Below are positions 17,434 to 24,380 of a stretch of DNA of 32,183 nt, one piece after another. This DNA is from Megasphaera elsdenii (GTDB lineage Bacteria; Bacillota; Negativicutes; Veillonellales; Megasphaeraceae). The stretch spans positions 1 to 32,183 of the forward strand of contig NZ_JAJBQV010000024.1 of the NCBI RefSeq assembly GCF_020539865.1, read 5' to 3'. The notes below the pieces were generated by a model. That model did not search any database. It had not been told where the DNA came from and saw nothing but the letters and a program-made list of their open reading frames with translations. The position numbers and the translations under genes were made by a program. Numbering within the stretch: the first letter of the stretch is position 1; every line of letters begins with the position of its first letter.

Positions 17434-17442
17434 AGTATACCA
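17434..17442 (-). promoter_or_regulatory. Extended -10 promoter of the porin gene
   Basis: On the minus strand, TGgTATACT is a good extended -10 element 31 nt upstream of the porin ATG. No convincing -35 hexamer is present. Confidence 0.45.
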
Positions 17443-17522
17443 TGCCCAAAAGGCCCATGTATACCGGGAGAGTTTACAAAATCACTGCTTCGGCGTGACC
17501 CACCGCACGGGGCTCATCCATA

Positions 17523-17558
17523 AATTCAAGGGGCAATTCAAGGGGCAATTCAAGGGGC
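17523..17558 (+). repeat. Three perfect tandem copies of a 12-bp unit
   Basis: AATTCAAGGGGC is repeated three times without mismatch (17523-17534, 17535-17546, 17547-17558). It lies between the divergent porin and small membrane protein promoters. On the minus strand each unit contains TTGAAT. Confidence 0.9.
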
Positions 17559-17568
17559 AAACCTAATC

Positions 17569-17597
17569 TTGCCTTATTCATGAAAAAAGTATATAAT
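17569..17597 (+). promoter_or_regulatory. Promoter of the small membrane protein gene
   Basis: TTGCCT (17569-17574), 17-nt spacer, TATAAT (17592-17597). It lies immediately downstream of the 12-bp tandem repeats. Confidence 0.65.
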
Positions 17598-17650
17598 TAA
17601 AATTAGTGTAATGAATTTTTTGTATATCGACAGGGGAGATGTGTTTGTTC

Positions 17651-17899
17651 ATGAATAAAACGATTGTTACGTCTATTTTTGTCGTATTGGCCTTGTTATT
17701 ATCGACGACGTGGGACTTGCTGGCTGTCAAGATCTTGCTGACAGGCTGTCTCATGGGCTGGCTGGCCCGGACGATTGTCGCCAATTTTCAGGCCAATGCC
17801 AAAAAAGCCGCTGCCCGGAAGAAACGGGTACGCCGTCCGCGTGCGGCCCAGCACAGCCAGGCCGGTCCGACGAGCCAGGCCAGTGTATCCGGCCATTGA
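17651..17899 (+). CDS. Small membrane protein with basic tail (82 aa)
   Basis: No family recognised. Residues ~3-22 and ~26-43 are hydrophobic (VTSIFVVLALLLS; VKILLTGCLMGWLA), followed by a strongly basic, Ala-rich tail (KKAAARKKRVRRPRAAQ) that should lie in the cytoplasm. ATG 17651 is preferred; the in-frame ATG at 17639 abuts the AGGGGAG ribosome site with no spacing. It has its own promoter and terminator, which supports it as a real single-gene unit. Confidence 0.6.
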   Translation: MNKTIVTSIFVVLALLLSTTWDLLAVKILLTGCLMGWLARTIVANFQANAKKAAARKKRVRRPRAAQHSQAGPTSQASVSGH

Positions 17900-17960
17900 T
17901 GAGTAAAAAAATTAAAATCCATAAAATATAAATCATTGTCATAAAGGCATATAAGATGTT

Positions 17961-18000
17961 AAAGAGGTTAAACGGAATCATAACGTTTAACCTCTTTTTT
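17961..18000 (+). terminator. Terminator of the small membrane protein gene
   Basis: AAAGAGGTTAAACG (17961-17974) pairs with CGTTTAACCTCTTT (from 17984), ending in a six-T run at 17995-18000. Confidence 0.88.
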
Positions 18001-18048
18001 ATACTTAAAAAATATAAGTAAAACGCCGACGATGACTTAATAGTATAT

Positions 18049-18077
18049 TTGACAGGCCATTTTAATCGTGATATACC
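18049..18077 (+). promoter_or_regulatory. Strong promoter of cstA
   Basis: TTGACA (18049-18054), 17-nt spacer, TATACC (18072-18077) with an extended TG at 18069-18070. It leaves a leader of roughly 115 nt before the start codon, in which I recognise no known riboswitch. Confidence 0.75.
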
Positions 18078-18200
18078 TACAGGTACAGAGGCGAGCGAAA
18101 AAGTCATAGCATAGCTTTTTGTTATTCATTTACTGCATTTATTGTACCCTGCGTACCTTCGCGCATCCTCTGCAGCATATTTTTTGTAGGAGGTATTCAT

Positions 18201-19898
18201 ATGAATGGTGTTGTTTTAGTCACCTGTGCTATCGTCATTTTGGCGGTAGCCTATCGGTTCTACGGCAAGTGGCTAGCCAAGACGTGGGGCATCGATCCCA
18301 ACGCCCTGACGCCGGCTCATCGCCTGGAAGACGGTCAGGATTATACGCCGTCTTCGAAATTCACGGTTTTTGCCAATCAGTTCTCGTCCATTACCGGTGC
18401 CGGCCCTGTCACGGGTCCGATCATCGCCGCCGCGTACGGCTGGCTGCCGGCCTTCTTATGGCTTATGATCGGCGGCGTCTTCTTCGGCGCTGTCCAGGAC
18501 TTTGCCGCTCTCTATGCGTCCATGAAGAATGACGGCAAATCTATGGGCGTCCTCATCGAAAAGTATATCGGCACGACGGGCCGCCGCCTGTTCCTGCTCT
18601 TCTGCTGGGTCTTCAGCCTGCTGGTCATCGCCGCTTTCGGCGATATCGTCGCTACGACGTTCAACGGCTTCGCCAAGGATGGTTCCATGGTCCTGCCCAA
18701 TGCCGCTGCCGCTTCCATTTCCATGTTGTTCATCTTCGTCGCCATCGCTTTTGGCCTGTTCATCAAGAAGTTCAACCCCAGCGAAAAAGTCCGCTTCGTC
18801 ATCGCTATCGTCCTCTTGATCGCCATGCTCTACGTCGGCATCGACCTGCCGATTTATCTGGACCGCATGACCTGGCTGTACATCATCTTCGCTTACATCT
18901 TCTTTGCGTCCATCATGCCCATGTGGCTCTTGAAACAGCCGCGTGACTATATCAGCGCCTTCCTGCTGCTCATGATGATCGCCGGCGGTGTCATCGGCAT
19001 CTTCATCGCTCAGCCGACGCTGAACATGCCGGCCTTCACGTCCTTCTCTGTCGGCGGCAAGGATTTGTTCCCGATCCTGTTCATCACCATCGCCTGCGGG
19101 GCTGTTTCCGGGTTCCACAGCCTCGTTTCGTCCGGTACGTCGTCGAAGACGCTGGATAAGGAACAGGATGCCGTCTTCGTCGGCTATGGTTCCATGTGCG
19201 TCGAATCGGTCTTAGGCGTCGTATCCCTGGTCATCGCCTGCGCCGCCGCTTCCAACGGCCACGTCGCTTCGGGTACGCCGTTCCAGATTTTCTCCGGCGC
19301 TGTCGCCGGCTTCTTCACCATGTTCGGCCTGTCCCAGACCGCCGCTGCCTGCATCATGACCATGTGCGTTTCTGCCCTGGCCCTGACGACCCTCGATGCC
19401 GTCGGCCGTATCGGCCGTATGTCCTTCCAGGAATTGTTCAGCGTCGATGAAGGGCAGGAAATGACGACGATTCAGAAAATCTGCGTCAATAAATATTTCG
19501 CCACGGTAATCACCTTGTTCTTCGGCTTCCTGCTCTGTTTAGGCGGCTACATGAACATCTGGCCGCTCTTCGGGTCGGCCAACCAGCTGTTGTCGGCCAT
19601 GGTCCTCATCTGCCTGACGGTCTTCCTCAAGACGACAGGCCGCAAGAGCTTCATGCTCTACGTCCCGATGGTCGTCATGTTCTGCGTCACCATGACGGCT
19701 CTCGTCGAATCGGCTTACGCCCTGATCATTAAGATCGCTTCGGGCAACTGGTCGCTCCTCATCGAAGGCCTGCAGTTCGTCCTGGCCATCGCCCTCATGG
19801 TCCTGGCTGTCTCCATCGTCTACCACTGCGGCAAAGAACTCATCCACGCCGACGATAAGACGGCACACCAAGACGCCCAGCCGACGGCTACGCATTGA
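18201..19898 (+). CDS. cstA: CstA-family transporter (565 aa)
   Basis: The protein is a many-helix membrane transporter of the carbon-starvation CstA family. The diagnostic N-terminal blocks are clear: YRFYGKWLAKTWGIDP, TPAHRLEDGQDYTPSSKFTVF, NQFSSITGAGPVTGPIIAAAYGWLPA, GAVQDFAALYASMKNDGKSMG. Internal repeats of hydrophobic helices run to about residue 545, and a short hydrophilic tail follows. Family members take up pyruvate or peptides in the inner membrane. TAGGAGGT precedes the ATG. It stands alone with its own promoter, followed by hairpin repeats and a terminator at 20023. The substrate here is not determined; pyruvate or peptides are the family expectations. Confidence 0.92.
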   Translation: MNGVVLVTCAIVILAVAYRFYGKWLAKTWGIDPNALTPAHRLEDGQDYTPSSKFTVFANQFSSITGAGPVTGPIIAAAYGWLPAFLWLMIGGVFFGAVQDFAALYASMKNDGKSMGVLIEKYIGTTGRRLFLLFCWVFSLLVIAAFGDIVATTFNGFAKDGSMVLPNAAAASISMLFIFVAIAFGLFIKKFNPSEKVRFVIAIVLLIAMLYVGIDLPIYLDRMTWLYIIFAYIFFASIMPMWLLKQPRDYISAFLLLMMIAGGVIGIFIAQPTLNMPAFTSFSVGGKDLFPILFITIACGAVSGFHSLVSSGTSSKTLDKEQDAVFVGYGSMCVESVLGVVSLVIACAAASNGHVASGTPFQIFSGAVAGFFTMFGLSQTAAACIMTMCVSALALTTLDAVGRIGRMSFQELFSVDEGQEMTTIQKICVNKYFATVITLFFGFLLCLGGYMNIWPLFGSANQLLSAMVLICLTVFLKTTGRKSFMLYVPMVVMFCVTMTALVESAYALIIKIASGNWSLLIEGLQFVLAIALMVLAVSIVYHCGKELIHADDKTAHQDAQPTATH

Positions 19899-19902
19899 TT
19901 AT

Positions 19903-20007
19903 AGTGGTTCGTGGTTTGCAGGTCGTCGCTAGCCGTTAGCAGCATGAAGTTTGCAGTTTGTAGTGAATGGTTTTAAATTTAAAGCCATTTACTAGCCACG
20001 AGCCACT
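19903..20007. repeat. Imperfect long palindrome, intergenic hairpin element A
   Basis: The outer arms AGTGGTTCGTGG (19903-19914) and CCACGAGCCACT (19996-20007) pair with one G-T. An inner stem AGTGAATGG (19962-19970) with CCATTTACT (19985-19993) closes around an AT-rich centre (TTTTAAATTTAAAG). The sequence between is built of short recurring words (TTTGCAG, CTAGCC, GTTAGC). Confidence 0.7.
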
Positions 20008-20022
20008 AACTACTAACCCTTT

Positions 20023-20056
20023 AAAAGAGACTGTCGCATTAAGACAGCCTCTTTTT
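20023..20056 (+). terminator. Repeated symmetric terminator, copy 2 (inverted loop)
   Basis: AAAAGAGACTGTC (20023-20035), loop GCATTAA, GACAGCCTCTTTTT (20043-20056). The loop reads as the reverse complement of copy 1 (TTAATGC), so the element sits in the opposite orientation. It is the likely terminator of cstA. Confidence 0.82.
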
Positions 20057-20136
20057 GAGTTTGAAGTTGAAAGTTTGATGTGGATGGGACAAAATTTAAA
20101 AGCCATTGCCTCAAACATCATACATCAAACCTCAAA
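20057..20136. repeat. Intergenic hairpin element B
   Basis: An imperfect palindrome with a left arm rich in GTTTGA words (GAGTTTGAAGTTGAAAG...) and a right arm rich in TCAAAC words (ACATCAAACCTCAAAC). The centre GATGGGACAAAATTTAAAAG, then CCATT, resembles that of element A. It ends about 150 nt before the cysK promoter. Confidence 0.6.
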
Positions 20137-20290
20137 CATTTAAGAAAAAGGGCCATGCATGATGGCCAAAACCTTCGTGTGACAGCTCTTTTTACTTATA
20201 AAAAATGTAATTTATAAAGTTAAATACTTATTTAGAGTCGAGAGTATAACGTTTTAATTATAAATTGTGAAAGTTTTTGCTTAAAATCCC

Positions 20291-20319
20291 TTGACAATAT
20301 ACCAAGTAAAGTGTACAAT
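20291..20319 (+). promoter_or_regulatory. Strong promoter of the sulfate assimilation operon
   Basis: TTGACA (20291-20296), 17-nt spacer, TACAAT (20314-20319). The transcript should start near 20326, giving a ~315-nt leader that holds the leader peptide, alternative hairpins and the S-box before cysK. Confidence 0.85.
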
Positions 20320-20377
20320 CTCAGTAACGTTTCCGATAGGAAGCCATTTATTCTTAGTCATCAAGAGGTATGTTATC

Positions 20378-20422
20378 ATGGGGTACTTAAAAAATTTGAC
20401 CATCATGTGTTGTACGATATGA
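20378..20422 (+). CDS. Candidate leader peptide MGYLKNLTIMCCTI with tandem Cys codons
   Basis: A 14-codon reading frame starts at ATG 20378, 9 nt after AAGAGG (20363-20368), and stops at TGA 20420-20422. Codons 11 and 12 are TGT TGT (20408-20413). It lies between the operon promoter and the SAM riboswitch, upstream of cysteine synthase. Its Cys codons coincide with the left arm of a hairpin (20409-20419) that competes with a second hairpin. This is the classic layout of an amino-acid leader peptide that senses charged tRNA, here cysteinyl-tRNA. It is a prediction: the frame is short and the ribosome site only moderate. Confidence 0.5.
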   Translation: MGYLKNLTIMCCTI

Positions 20423-20461
20423 TCGTATTGTACAACCATTCATAAGGACAATACAATACGA
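20409..20461 (+). promoter_or_regulatory. Mutually exclusive hairpins overlapping the Cys codons
   Basis: Arm 1 GTTGTACGATA (20409-20419) pairs with arm 2 TATTGTACAAC (20426-20436): 11 bp with one G-U, 6-nt loop. The overlapping arm 2' TCGTATTGTA (20423-20432) pairs perfectly over 10 bp with arm 3 TACAATACGA (20452-20461). The two pairings exclude each other. A ribosome stalled on the Cys codons would cover arm 1 and favour arm 2:3. Neither hairpin is followed by a T-run, so the output is unclear. Arm 3 ends 6 nt before the riboswitch P1 helix. Confidence 0.5.
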
Positions 20462-20465
20462 AACC

Positions 20466-20615
20466 TATTCATCCAGAGCAGCCGAGGGACTGGCCCGATG
20501 ACGCTGCGGCAACCTACGTAGGTAAGGTGCCAATTCCAGCAGGAACAACCTGGCAGATGAAGTCATGGGCATACGTTTATTTGTAGCGCCATCTGCATCA
20601 GCAGGTGGCGTTTTT
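20466..20615 (+). promoter_or_regulatory. SAM-I (S-box) riboswitch with terminator
   Basis: The S-box core is plain: GAGGGACTGGCCCGATGA (20484-20501), GCGGCAACC (20506-20514) and AAGGTGCCAATTCC (20524-20537). P1 is TTCATC (20468-20473) with GATGAA (20556-20561). The expression platform is a terminator, CGCCATCTGC (20587-20596) / GCAGGTGGCG (20601-20610), followed by TTTTT. GCAGATG (20553-20559), part of the P1 3' strand, is complementary to CATCTGC (20590-20596) and forms the antiterminator. With SAM bound, P1 forms, the terminator folds and the operon is switched off. Confidence 0.96.
20587..20615 (+). terminator. SAM-controlled terminator ahead of cysK
   Basis: A 10-bp stem (one G-T) with an ATCA loop and a five-T run. 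Its left arm is the partner of the antiterminator strand 20553-20559. Confidence 0.92.
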
Positions 20616-20640
20616 CTATTGCCAAGAAGGAGCTGAGTAT

Positions 20641-21573
20641 ATGAAGCATGTGGCAAAGTATTTGACCGAGTTGATTGGCAACACGCCGCTTTTGGAACTG
20701 ACCCATTGGCAAGCCCGGCACGGCCTCAAGGCCCGGGTCCTGGCTAAATTGGAGTACATGAATCCCTTGGGCAGCGTCAAGGACCGCGTCGCAGCGGCCA
20801 TGATTGAAGAAGGAATCCGTCAGGGGAAAATCAATCAGGATACGGTCATCATCGAACCGACTAGCGGCAATACGGGCATCGGCCTGGCTTTGGTCGCCGC
20901 CGTAAAAGGCCTGCACCTGATCTTGACTATGCCTGACACGATGAGCCTGGAACGGCGTAAGATCGTGTCGGCCCTGGGGGCAGAAATCGTGCTGACACCG
21001 GGCATTGAGGGGATGCGCGGCAGCATCGACAAAGCCGAAGAATTGAGGGATTCTTACGGCAATGCCTTCATTCCCCAGCAGTTCGACAATCCGGCCAATC
21101 CGGCCATCCATCGTCAGACGACGGCCGAAGAAATATGGCGCGATACAGACGGAAAAGTAGATATCTTCATTTCTTCTGTCGGTACGGGCGGTACCATCAC
21201 CGGTACGGCCCAAGGCTTGAAAGGCCACAAACCGGCTGTCCAAATCGTCGCTGTCGAACCGAAAGACTCAGCTGTCCTGCACGGAGGCCGGCCGGGACCA
21301 CACGCCATTCAGGGGATTGGCGCCGGATTCATTCCGGAAGTATTGGATATGTCTCTCGTAGATGATGTGATCGACGTATCCAATGAAGATGCCTACGGTC
21401 GGGCGCGGGAAGTTGCTAAGACAGACGGCCTTTTGGTCGGCATTTCTTCTGGCGCATCGCTGCAGGCAGCGCTGGAATTGGCCAGCCGTCCGGAAAATGA
21501 AGGCAAGACCATCGTCGTCCTCTTGCCGGACGGCGGCGAACGCTATTTATCGACGGCTTTGTTCGAGGGGTAA
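20641..21573 (+). CDS. cysK: Cysteine synthase (O-acetylserine sulfhydrylase, 310 aa)
   Basis: This PLP enzyme joins sulfide to O-acetylserine to give cysteine in the cytoplasm. Lys47 in GSVKDR is the PLP lysine; the substrate loop is [10 protein letters not shown] (res 72-81); the phosphate-binding glycine loop is VGTGGTITG; and ISSGA near the C-terminus contacts the cofactor. Length is normal for CysK. The start at 20641 is set by AAGAAGGAG, right after the riboswitch terminator. It is the first gene of the sulfate operon, so the last step of the pathway is encoded first. No serine acetyltransferase gene (cysE) is in the window. Confidence 0.95.
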   Translation: MKHVAKYLTELIGNTPLLELTHWQARHGLKARVLAKLEYMNPLGSVKDRVAAAMIEEGIRQGKINQDTVIIEPTSGNTGIGLALVAAVKGLHLILTMPDTMSLERRKIVSALGAEIVLTPGIEGMRGSIDKAEELRDSYGNAFIPQQFDNPANPAIHRQTTAEEIWRDTDGKVDIFISSVGTGGTITGTAQGLKGHKPAVQIVAVEPKDSAVLHGGRPGPHAIQGIGAGFIPEVLDMSLVDDVIDVSNEDAYGRAREVAKTDGLLVGISSGASLQAALELASRPENEGKTIVVLLPDGGERYLSTALFEG

Positions 21574-21615
21574 AGAAAGCAGCCAAGATACAGCCGGTAT
21601 AGAGGGGGAAAGAAC

Positions 21616-22662
21616 ATGAAGGGAAAACATATCATAGCTGTACTGGCTTTTACAGCGGTATTAGCCGTCGCAGGGGCATTGGCTGGCTGCGGGCGCAGCG
21701 ATACAGCCGATGGCGGCGGCACGATGACGCTGACTAATGTCTCGTATGATCCGACCCGTGAGTTATATAAAGAATATAATGAATTGTTCCAGAAACACTA
21801 TCGTGAGACGACAGGCAAGGATATCCGCATCATCCAGTCCCATGGTGGATCGGGCAGTCAGGCCCGTTCTGTCATTGAAGGCAGCAAGGCCGACGTTGTG
21901 ACCTTGGCCTTAGCTCATGATATATCGCTTATCGAAAAAGCCGGCCTCATCCATGATGGCTGGCAGAATGATTTCGCCAATGATTCGGCGCCATATACGT
22001 CGACAATTGTCTTCCTGGTCCGCAAGGGGAACCCGAAAGGGATACGCGACTGGGATGATTTGGCAAAGCCCGGCGTCAGCGTTATTACGCCGGACCCGAA
22101 GAGCAGCGGCGGTGCTTGCTGGAACTTCTTGGCCGCCTGGAGTTGGGGCCTTGACCATTTCGGGGGAAATGAAATCAAGACCCGCGCCTTTATGACCGAC
22201 TTGTACTGCAACGTCACGGTCATGGATTCCGGCGCCCGTGGCTCGACGACGACCTTCGTCGAAAACGGGCAAGGTGATGTCCTTATCGCCTGGGAAAACG
22301 AATCGCTTTATTCGATGCGCGAGTATCCCGATAAGTTCGACCTCGTCGTGCCCAGCGTCAGCATCATGGCCCAGCCCAGCGTGGCCGTCGTCGACCGCTT
22401 GGCCCGTCGCAAAGGCCATGAAGACGCAGCCCGTGAATACTTGCAGTACTTCTATTCCGATGAGGCCCAGGAGCTGGCTGCTAAAAATGGGTTCCGGCCA
22501 TCTAATCCGGACATCCTCCGGCGTCATGCCGACCGCTTCGATCTCCATGTCAAGATGACCAAAATCAGCGATTTCGGCGGCTGGGATGCAGCGTATGTCA
22601 AATTTTTCAATGACGACGCCTTGTTCGATAAGATAATGGCTGATGTCAACGGCAATGAATAG
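21616..22662 (+). CDS. sbp: Sulfate/thiosulfate-binding lipoprotein (348 aa)
   Basis: The substrate-binding subunit of a sulfate ABC transporter. The lipobox LAGC (Cys25) anchors it to the membrane. Family blocks include NVSYDPTRELYKEYN, SHGGSGSQARSVIEGSKADVVTLA, ITPDPKSSGGACWNFLAAWSWG and DVLIAWENESL, which belong to the Sbp/CysP family and its sulfate-binding loops. AGAGGGGGAAAG precedes the ATG. It is followed 12 nt later by the permease gene cysT. Whether thiosulfate is also bound cannot be told. Confidence 0.93.
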   Translation: MKGKHIIAVLAFTAVLAVAGALAGCGRSDTADGGGTMTLTNVSYDPTRELYKEYNELFQKHYRETTGKDIRIIQSHGGSGSQARSVIEGSKADVVTLALAHDISLIEKAGLIHDGWQNDFANDSAPYTSTIVFLVRKGNPKGIRDWDDLAKPGVSVITPDPKSSGGACWNFLAAWSWGLDHFGGNEIKTRAFMTDLYCNVTVMDSGARGSTTTFVENGQGDVLIAWENESLYSMREYPDKFDLVVPSVSIMAQPSVAVVDRLARRKGHEDAAREYLQYFYSDEAQELAAKNGFRPSNPDILRRHADRFDLHVKMTKISDFGGWDAAYVKFFNDDALFDKIMADVNGNE

Positions 22663-22674
22663 GAGGGGAGCCGG

Positions 22675-23520
22675 ATGAAACACTTTTTTGCCCGTTCTGG
22701 CGGGCGCAATCAGATTATTCCCGGCTTCGGCCTGACCATGGGCATGAGCATTACCATGTTGTCCCTGCTAATCCTCATCCCGCTGGCGTCGGTCCTGGCC
22801 CACTCGCTGCAGCTGACCGCGAATGACTATGCCAAGCTCATTACCAACAGCGGCATCCGCAACGCCTTTATCACCAGCATTTCCTGTTCCGTCCTGGCGG
22901 CACTGGTGAACTGCGTTTTCGGCTTCATCCTGGCCTGGGTCTTGGTACGCTATGAATTCACAGGCAAGCGCCTCTTGAACGGCGTCATCGAACTGCCCTT
23001 TGCCTTGCCGACGGCCGTTGCCGGCATTACCTTATCCAAACTCTATTCCGATACGGGTTTCTTCGGTAGTTTCTTTGCCAGTTACGGCATCCAGATTGCC
23101 TATACCAAAATCGGCCTGACTATCGCCATGGTTTTCGTCGGCATTCCTTTTGTCGTCCGCTCGATTCAGCCGGTCCTGGAAAAGCTCGATCCGACGTATG
23201 AAGAAGCAGGGAGTATGCTCGGCGCGTCACAGTTCACCATTTTCCGGCGCATCATTTTTCCGGAACTGCGGCCGGCCTTGCTGACCGGTTTCGGCTTGGC
23301 CTTCGCTCGCGGCCTTGGTGAATACGGCAGCGTCATCTATATTTCCGGCAACAGTGCCAAGCACCATACGCAGGTTGTTTCTTACGTCATCATGCAGAAG
23401 CTCAATTACGTCGATTACGCCAGCGCTACGGCCATTGCCTTAGCTATGCTGGTCATCGCTTTTGTCACATTATTTTCTATCAATATGATTCAGGTCCATC
23501 AGGCCCGGCGCGTCCAGTAA
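22675..23520 (+). CDS. cysT: Sulfate ABC transporter permease CysT (281 aa)
   Basis: An inner-membrane permease with about six helices. The conserved blocks are those of CysT/CysU: ELPFALPTAVAGITLSKLYSDTGFFG, GIPFVVRSIQPVLEKLDPTYEEAGSMLGAS and the EAA loop. A late stretch FARGLGEYGSVIYISGN is typical of sulfate permeases. AGGAGGGG precedes the ATG. It pairs with CysW (15 nt downstream) to form the membrane channel. Confidence 0.93.
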   Translation: MKHFFARSGGRNQIIPGFGLTMGMSITMLSLLILIPLASVLAHSLQLTANDYAKLITNSGIRNAFITSISCSVLAALVNCVFGFILAWVLVRYEFTGKRLLNGVIELPFALPTAVAGITLSKLYSDTGFFGSFFASYGIQIAYTKIGLTIAMVFVGIPFVVRSIQPVLEKLDPTYEEAGSMLGASQFTIFRRIIFPELRPALLTGFGLAFARGLGEYGSVIYISGNSAKHHTQVVSYVIMQKLNYVDYASATAIALAMLVIAFVTLFSINMIQVHQARRVQ

Positions 23521-23535
23521 AGGAGAGGAGCTATT

Positions 23536-24366
23536 ATGAAGCACAGTAAGCTGGAAATTGCCTTGCTCACGATCAGCGTCGTCTTCGTCGTAGTCATGCT
23601 CATCGTCCCGCTCGTGTCAGTCCTGGTCAATTCACTGGCTGAAGGCTGGGATTTCTACATCCAGGCCTTGACGACGCCTTACGTTTTGTCGGCGCTGCGC
23701 TTGACTTTGATCGCTACCGTCGTCGCCGTCATTGTCAATACGATTTTCGGCCTTGGCGCGGCCTGGGCTATTTCCAAATTCGACTTCAAGAGCAAGCACT
23801 TCTTGACGACACTCATCGATATTCCTTTTTCCATTTCGCCGGTCATCGCCGGTCTGGCCTTCATCATGACTTTCGGCCGCATGGGCTGGATCGGCCAATG
23901 GATCGAAGTCCTCAATGATTATTGGGGGACGGATATCCAGATTGTCTTTGCCATTCCCGGCGTCATCTTGGCGACGATTTTCGTCACCTTTCCCTTCGTC
24001 TTCCGGGAAATCATCCCCGTCCTCAGCACCAATGGGCGCGACGAAGAGGAAGCAGCCGCTCTCATGGGGGCTAGCGGCTGGACGATTTTCTTCCGCATCA
24101 CCTTGCCGCAGATTAAATGGGCCTTGCTCTACGGCATCGTCCTCTGTACGGCCCGGGCCCTCGGTGAATTCGGCGCCGTCAGCGCCTTGTCGAAATTGCG
24201 CGGCGAGACCTTTACGCTGCCTCTGGAAATCGACGCCCTGTATCAATCGGGGTCAGCTGATGCCATTACAGCGGCCTTTGCCGCATCCTCGTTGTTAGTA
24301 TTCTTAGCCATTATCGTCTTGCTTCTTCGGACCTTCCTCGAAGCCAAGGCCGATAAGTCATCGTAA
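23536..24366 (+). CDS. cysW: Sulfate ABC transporter permease CysW (276 aa)
   Basis: The second permease subunit. It shows DIPFSISPVIAGLAFIMTFGRMGWIG, the EAA loop EEEAAALMGASGWTIFFRITLPQIKW and ARALGEFGAVSALSKLRGETFTLPLEI, the CysW-type C-terminal block. AAAGGAGAGGAG precedes the ATG. It works with CysT, CysA and the binding lipoprotein to import sulfate at the cost of ATP. Confidence 0.93.
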   Translation: MKHSKLEIALLTISVVFVVVMLIVPLVSVLVNSLAEGWDFYIQALTTPYVLSALRLTLIATVVAVIVNTIFGLGAAWAISKFDFKSKHFLTTLIDIPFSISPVIAGLAFIMTFGRMGWIGQWIEVLNDYWGTDIQIVFAIPGVILATIFVTFPFVFREIIPVLSTNGRDEEEAAALMGASGWTIFFRITLPQIKWALLYGIVLCTARALGEFGAVSALSKLRGETFTLPLEIDALYQSGSADAITAAFAASSLLVFLAIIVLLLRTFLEAKADKSS

Positions 24367-24380
24367 AGGAAGTGAAGCTC

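Noticed and set aside
17523..17558. CRISPR-like array
   Set aside because: The 12-bp units are directly adjacent with no spacers and there are no cas genes.
18078..18200. A riboswitch in the cstA leader
   Set aside because: The ~115-nt leader has no recognisable aptamer core and no terminator or sequestering hairpin before the ribosome site.
20150..20170. Hairpin GGCCAT-gcatg-ATGGCC with a T-run on the minus strand
   Set aside because: It could end minus-strand transcription, but no minus-strand gene lies nearby; probably a relic.
20340..20380. A second S-box in the cysK leader (TCTTAGTCATCAAGAGG resembles an S-box start)
   Set aside because: The conserved GAGGGACTGGCCC and GGTGCCAATTCC core elements are absent there; the AAGAGG is better read as the leader-peptide ribosome site.
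20409..20436. Protein-binding operator for a cysteine regulator
   Set aside because: The inverted repeat lies about 85-110 nt downstream of the predicted start site, far for a repressor, and coincides with the Cys codons of the leader frame; an RNA role fits better, though DNA binding is not excluded.
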